This document shows positions 4,047-5,934 of a stretch of DNA of 5,934 nt, piece by piece. Source of the stretch: Prochlorococcus sp. AG-686-P16 (GTDB taxonomy: Bacteria; Cyanobacteriota; Cyanobacteriia; PCC-6307; Cyanobiaceae); the NCBI GenBank assembly GCA_003208695.1, contig QCVY01000049.1, positions 1 through 5,934 on the forward strand, given 5' to 3'. A program made the position numbers and the translations under genes. Under the pieces are notes generated by a model. It was not told the DNA's origin. It saw only the letters and a list, made by a program, of their open reading frames with translations, and did no database searches. Position 1 is the first letter of the stretch; every line of letters starts with the position of its first letter.

Positions 4047-4075
4047 AAGGGTCTTTTTTTTTTTGCTGAAAGCAA
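4047..4075 (+). other. 11-base T-run beside a small hairpin
   Basis: Eleven consecutive Ts (4054-4064) follow AGAAAGGGTC. Immediately after comes TTGCT-GAA-AGCAA (4063-4075), a perfect 5-bp stem. For a plus-strand transcript the T-run would need a hairpin before it. Only a long-range CCCTT (4008-4012) with AAGGG (4047-4051) stem is available, so this is at best a weak terminator for anything transcribed from 3796. On the minus strand the order is wrong. Confidence 0.25.
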
Positions 4076-4087
4076 CTTAGTCTCTAA

Positions 4088-4462
4088 TTATTTTGTCTTA
4101 GTAAGTATTAAAAGCCAACCAAAGATTATTGCAAAAGCCATCAGGGAAGAAAAAATACTATTCCACTGAGCAGTATCTATTAAATATCTTGCTATCAAAA
4201 GGGGAACAAATAATACAACAAAATACCAATAAATAATAGAAAGGAAGCCAAACAACAAAGCCAAAAGAATATAAAAAGGTAAAATGAAAAAAAATCTTTT
4301 TCTTTCAATTTTTGAATATTGTCCTATACCTATTTTCCCCCAATAACCTCCATTTAATTGAAGAAAAAACTTTAAGAATATTCCGTAAGTTTTTACAAAA
4401 AACTTAGCGAATTCTAGTAATGGTTTAAACATTGCCTTTATTAAATGTGAGAAAAAGTTCAC
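4088..4462 (-). CDS. 124-aa integral membrane protein, unknown
   Basis: GTG start at 4462 with an alternative ATG at 4432 (Met11); stop TAA at 4088-4090. The N-terminal 36 residues are hydrophobic and phenylalanine/lysine rich, perhaps an amphipathic or membrane-lying helix. A glycine-rich stretch with tyrosine and tryptophan follows (NGGYWGKIGIGQYSK) and a basic IERKR. Three likely spans come next: about 57-77, 78-95 and 103-120, ending in TKTK. A basic patch directly before span 1 sets that side as cytoplasmic. I recognise no family or catalytic residue. It is monocistronic in this window and has a good intrinsic terminator about 76 bases after the stop. The upstream region 4463-4731 holds only a hairpin at 4586-4608. 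Confidence 0.65.
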   Translation of the reverse strand: MNFFSHLIKAMFKPLLEFAKFFVKTYGIFLKFFLQLNGGYWGKIGIGQYSKIERKRFFFILPFYILLALLFGFLSIIYWYFVVLFVPLLIARYLIDTAQWNSIFSSLMAFAIIFGWLLILTKTK

Positions 4463-4585
4463 AAGTATTTTTTACTTATATGAATTAAGCATACTGCCCA
4501 AAATTTTTCTTATATAAGAGAAAGATAGAATAAATCTTAAATTTTGCTGGGAAATCTTTAATGGACCTATATTTTTTTAAAATTA

Positions 4586-4608
4586 ACTCTATAGATTGTT
4601 TATAGAGT
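4586..4608. other. Perfect 8-bp inverted repeat in an intergenic region
   Basis: ACTCTATA (4586-4593) and TATAGAGT (4601-4608) flank loop GATTGTT. On the plus strand an A-run follows; on the minus strand AT-rich sequence with a TTTT follows, so termination is weak at best. It lies 124 bases upstream of the GTG at 4462 and could be an operator for that gene. Nothing else is supported between 4463 and 4731. Confidence 0.3.
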
Positions 4609-4731
4609 CAAAAAAATTTCACAAGTTAATTAAGACTTATCATAATTATCAAGGATAAATTCAATTAACAATTTTTAAAAATCACTTTCCAAATTTAAAG
4701 CTATAAAGAAATAAAAGGTTCATAAATAAAA

Positions 4732-4878
4732 TTGTCATTTAATATCAAAATTTTAGAAAATCTAATAGCAGATTTTGTTAATGATATTTCTTATAAAAGA
4801 ATTTCAAATAAATTGAAAACAAAAGATTTAATAGCTGAAGTTGATGACCAAAGATCGCATCATTTCTACTCTTCTTAA
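4732..4878 (+). CDS. Possible 48-aa protein with TTG start, unknown
   Basis: The frame opens after a TAA two codons upstream; TTG at 4732 is the first usual start and TAA ends it at 4876-4878. The product is a charged, helix-forming peptide (SFNIKILENLIADFVNDIS, then KRISNKLKTKDLIAEVDDQR) ending in SHHFYSS. Residue pattern and codon choice look coding, and the two His and the aromatic end are unusual. There is no ATG, no ribosome binding site and no recognisable family, so a chance frame cannot be excluded. Confidence 0.4.
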   Translation: MSFNIKILENLIADFVNDISYKRISNKLKTKDLIAEVDDQRSHHFYSS

Positions 4879-5106
4879 ATTACTTCTAAACAACTAAATT
4901 AAATAGCCACAGAATAAAAAGTTTTCTTCATATTTAGGTTACTAATCTGTAGTGATTCCTTTTTTGCAATTAGTTTTAAGATTTTATAATTTATAATTAA
5001 AAAATAAAAAAGATTTAAAAATAAGTATTAGAAAAAGATAAATAGAAGTTACTTTTTAGACTTATCCCAATTGTATTATTGACTATTCGACTAATTTTCA
5101 ACAGTT

Positions 5107-5149
5107 TTTTCCACAGGACTGTGAGTTAAAGTTCATAACCTGTGGATTA
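5107..5149. promoter_or_regulatory. Pair of DnaA-box-like sites in inverted orientation
   Basis: TTTTCCACA (5107-5115, plus) equals the DnaA-box form reported for cyanobacteria. TGTGGATTA (5141-5149) is TAATCCACA on the minus strand, one base from TTATCCACA. Their cores make a perfect inverted repeat, TCCACAGG (5110-5117) with CCTGTGGA (5139-5146), 21 bases apart. A weaker TTATCCCAA lies at 5062-5070. Two sites and no AT-rich unwinding repeats are too little for an origin. Binding of DnaA or another dimeric regulator 85 bases before the gene at 5234 is the more modest reading. The rest of 4879-5233 shows no gene. Confidence 0.4.
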
Positions 5150-5233
5150 CAAAAATTAACTTATTTTTTGTAAAAATTCATACTCTAAAGTGCTTCTTAA
5201 TCATGTATTATCAAATTTCCCTGAAGAGAATTA

Positions 5234-5401
5234 ATGAAATCAAAGCCTCATAAAAAGTTACCTACTAAAAAGATAATTAAAACACCCAAATTCGAGGCAA
5301 AAGAACAATTTACCAATTCAGCACTAGAAAATCTTAAATCAGAAAAAGAGCGATTAATAAATAATCTTATTGATTCTGGAGAATTTAAACCTAATATTTG
5401 A
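5234..5401 (+). CDS. 55-aa lysine-rich soluble protein, unknown
   Basis: ATG at 5234, stop TGA at 5399-5401. The N-terminal 22 residues are very basic (MKSKPHKKLPTKKIIKTPKF). They are followed by a charged helix, LENLKSEKERLINNLIDSG, and a short tail, EFKPNI. The basic arm suggests nucleic-acid or ribosome contact, which is inference only. A purine-rich GAAGAGAA sits 3 bases before the ATG, close for a ribosome binding site. The DnaA-box-like inverted repeat upstream may regulate it. Another short frame (ATG 5203 to TAA 5253) overlaps its start in a different frame and is not supported. Confidence 0.6.
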   Translation: MKSKPHKKLPTKKIIKTPKFEAKEQFTNSALENLKSEKERLINNLIDSGEFKPNI

Positions 5402-5403
5402 TT

Positions 5404-5760
5404 AATGTTTTTTAGAGTCTTGATCTAAAATTTGTACGGGTTAAGGAACGAGATAGTTCGGGAGTAGGTACGCATAAATACTCAGTAAATAATTAGGACC
5501 TTTTAAAGTATTCTTAGAGTTGTCATGAGAACACTGCGGAAGCTGTGGAAATCCACCATACTTTAAAAAAAAAGAATAAATATGACCGACCCAATCCTCT
5601 AACTTTCAATGATTTTACGACTAACTGAAGTGTATATTTAATATCCTCTTTTGGAGATGATAAAGATGATGAGGAAAGATGATATATCTATAACCTTAAA
5701 GACCCAAAAGCATGCAGATAATATTTGATTTAAATAGATCAGATATTTAGAATGGCATGA
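5404..5760 (+). pseudogene. Possible decayed coding sequence with about eight in-frame stops
   Basis: One plus frame stays protein-like over 360 bases without any shift. It reads LKFVRVKERDSSGVGTHKYS (5425-5484), then AEAVEIHHTLKKKNKYD (5539-5586), NPLTFNDFTTN (5593-5625), SVYLISSFGDDKDDEER (5629-5679), YIYNLKDPKACR (5683-5718) and IDQIFRMA (5734-5757). The segments are broken by TAG 5413, 5494 and 5515, TGA 5626, 5680 and 5758, and TAA 5719 and 5731. The composition is less AT-rich than ordinary spacer here. The stop density is about what random AT-rich DNA would give, so the case rests on amino-acid pattern only. A structured RNA in 5437-5570 is the main alternative. Confidence 0.3.
5501..5568 (+). 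other. 11-bp inverted repeat enclosing a GC-rich stem-loop
   Basis: TTTTAAAGTAT (5501-5511) and ATACTTTAAAA (5558-5568) are a perfect 11-bp inverted repeat around 46 bases. Inside lies GTGG-AAAT-CCAC (5545-5556), a second perfect stem, and a GC-richer stretch, GAACACTGCGGAAGC. Just upstream, GAAC-GAGATA-GTTC gives a further small stem. Nested stems in otherwise AT-rich spacer are compatible with a small RNA, but the sequence does not show the hallmarks of tmRNA, RNase P RNA, SRP RNA or Yfr1. Confidence 0.35.
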
Positions 5761-5868
5761 TTTATTAGACCAACCTACTTGTTGATCAAATCTTATTTTT
5801 ATTTGTTTCATTCTCCTTGAGAATTTATATTTAGTGTTTTATCGTTCTTTTAGCTAAATCTTTAATTG

Positions 5869-5934
5869 ATGATTAAATGGTCTCAACTTCCAATAAGCGA
5901 TCTGACGATTGCGGCTGCAATTTCCTTAGAAACG
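5869..5934 (+). CDS. N-terminal part of an unrecognised protein (runs off window)
   Basis: ATG at 5869 follows a TAA two codons upstream and the frame stays open to the window end: 22 codons reading MIKWSQLPISDLTIAAA and then ISLET. The pattern and the rise in GC content (CGATCTGACGATTGCGGC) look coding. Competing readings exist: ATG at 5877 in another frame, and a minus-strand tail ending at TGA (5883-5885). The chosen frame has the most natural amino-acid pattern. No function can be given. Confidence 0.45.
   Translation, partial: MIKWSQLPISDLTIAAAISLET

Noticed and set aside
5062..5149. Chromosomal replication origin
   Set aside because: Only two near-consensus DnaA boxes, no run of AT-rich repeats, and no dnaA or dnaN nearby.
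5437..5480. Resemblance of GGAACG and GGGAGTAGG to the glutamine riboswitch (glnA motif) core
   Set aside because: The conserved parts are in the wrong order and the 5' CGUUCA partner strand is missing.
5524..5565. Short ORF ATG 5525 to TAA 5566 (MRTLRKLWKSTIL)
   Set aside because: Only 13 codons, no ribosome binding site, and it overlaps both the stem-loop and the competing coding-like frame.
5626..5760. Recoding of TGA as an amino acid in the interrupted frame
   Set aside because: The frame also contains TAG and TAA stops, and TGA is the stop of ordinary genes here (1224, 5399).
5883..5934. Minus-strand gene end (VSKEIAAAIVRSLIGS then stop) at the right edge
   Set aside because: Plausible by pattern, but it mirrors the plus-strand frame from ATG 5869, which has a natural start. 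Both cannot be preferred and the plus reading is slightly better.
5877..5934. Plus-strand start ATG 5877 (MVSTSNKRSDDCGCNF)
   Set aside because: It overlaps the ATG 5869 frame, with a less natural pattern and no upstream signal.
1..5934. CRISPR array, insertion sequence, tRNA or rRNA
   Set aside because: No regular repeat-spacer pattern, no transposase frame or terminal repeats, and no cloverleaf or rRNA-like stretch was seen on either strand.

Overview
This is a strongly AT-rich window. It is packed with very short genes, has short leaders with few clear Shine-Dalgarno sites, and uses non-ATG starts several times. It contains a small photosystem I gene (psaM-like), a PsbN-like gene and a Nif11-family peptide. 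Together these suggest a marine picocyanobacterium, most likely a low-GC high-light Prochlorococcus. That is inference from family content and composition; no ribosomal or long marker gene is present. The window is an 'island' of mini-genes: no reading frame exceeds 140 codons.

Layout. At 1-182 (minus) a 38-residue single-span membrane protein is followed after 7 bases by the start of another gene that leaves the window. At 384-775 (minus) a PsbN-like protein with a histidine-rich tail is followed by a 45-residue membrane peptide, apparently as an operon. At 1056-1303 (plus) two overlapping mini-genes (56 and 26 residues) share an ATGA junction. Their promoter region is duplicated 297 bases downstream, in front of an unrecognised 140-residue gene (1361-1783). 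At 1822-2416 a cysteine-rich metallothionein-like gene (minus) and a small protein with a C-terminal CxCC motif (plus) diverge around a perfect 8-bp dyad. At 2450-2683 (minus) lies a stand-alone Nif11-like peptide. At 2782-3415 (plus) a promoter is followed by a short upstream ORF, psaM, a 40-residue membrane peptide, a hairpin, another tiny ORF and a 35-residue membrane peptide. At 3479-3709 (minus) is a small soluble unknown, and at 4088-4462 (minus) a membrane protein with a good intrinsic terminator about 76 bases after its stop.

The right side (4463-5868) is gene-poor. It holds a possible 48-residue TTG-start ORF, a pair of DnaA-box-like sites in inverted orientation, a lysine-rich 55-residue gene, and a 360-base stretch that reads either as a decayed coding sequence with about eight in-frame stops or as a structured RNA. 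A gene seems to begin at 5869 and run off the window.

Common themes are single-span thylakoid- or membrane-type peptides, and three small proteins with Cys- or His-rich tails that could bind metal. Working links between these genes are not shown by the sequence beyond operon-like spacing and shared promoter motifs.
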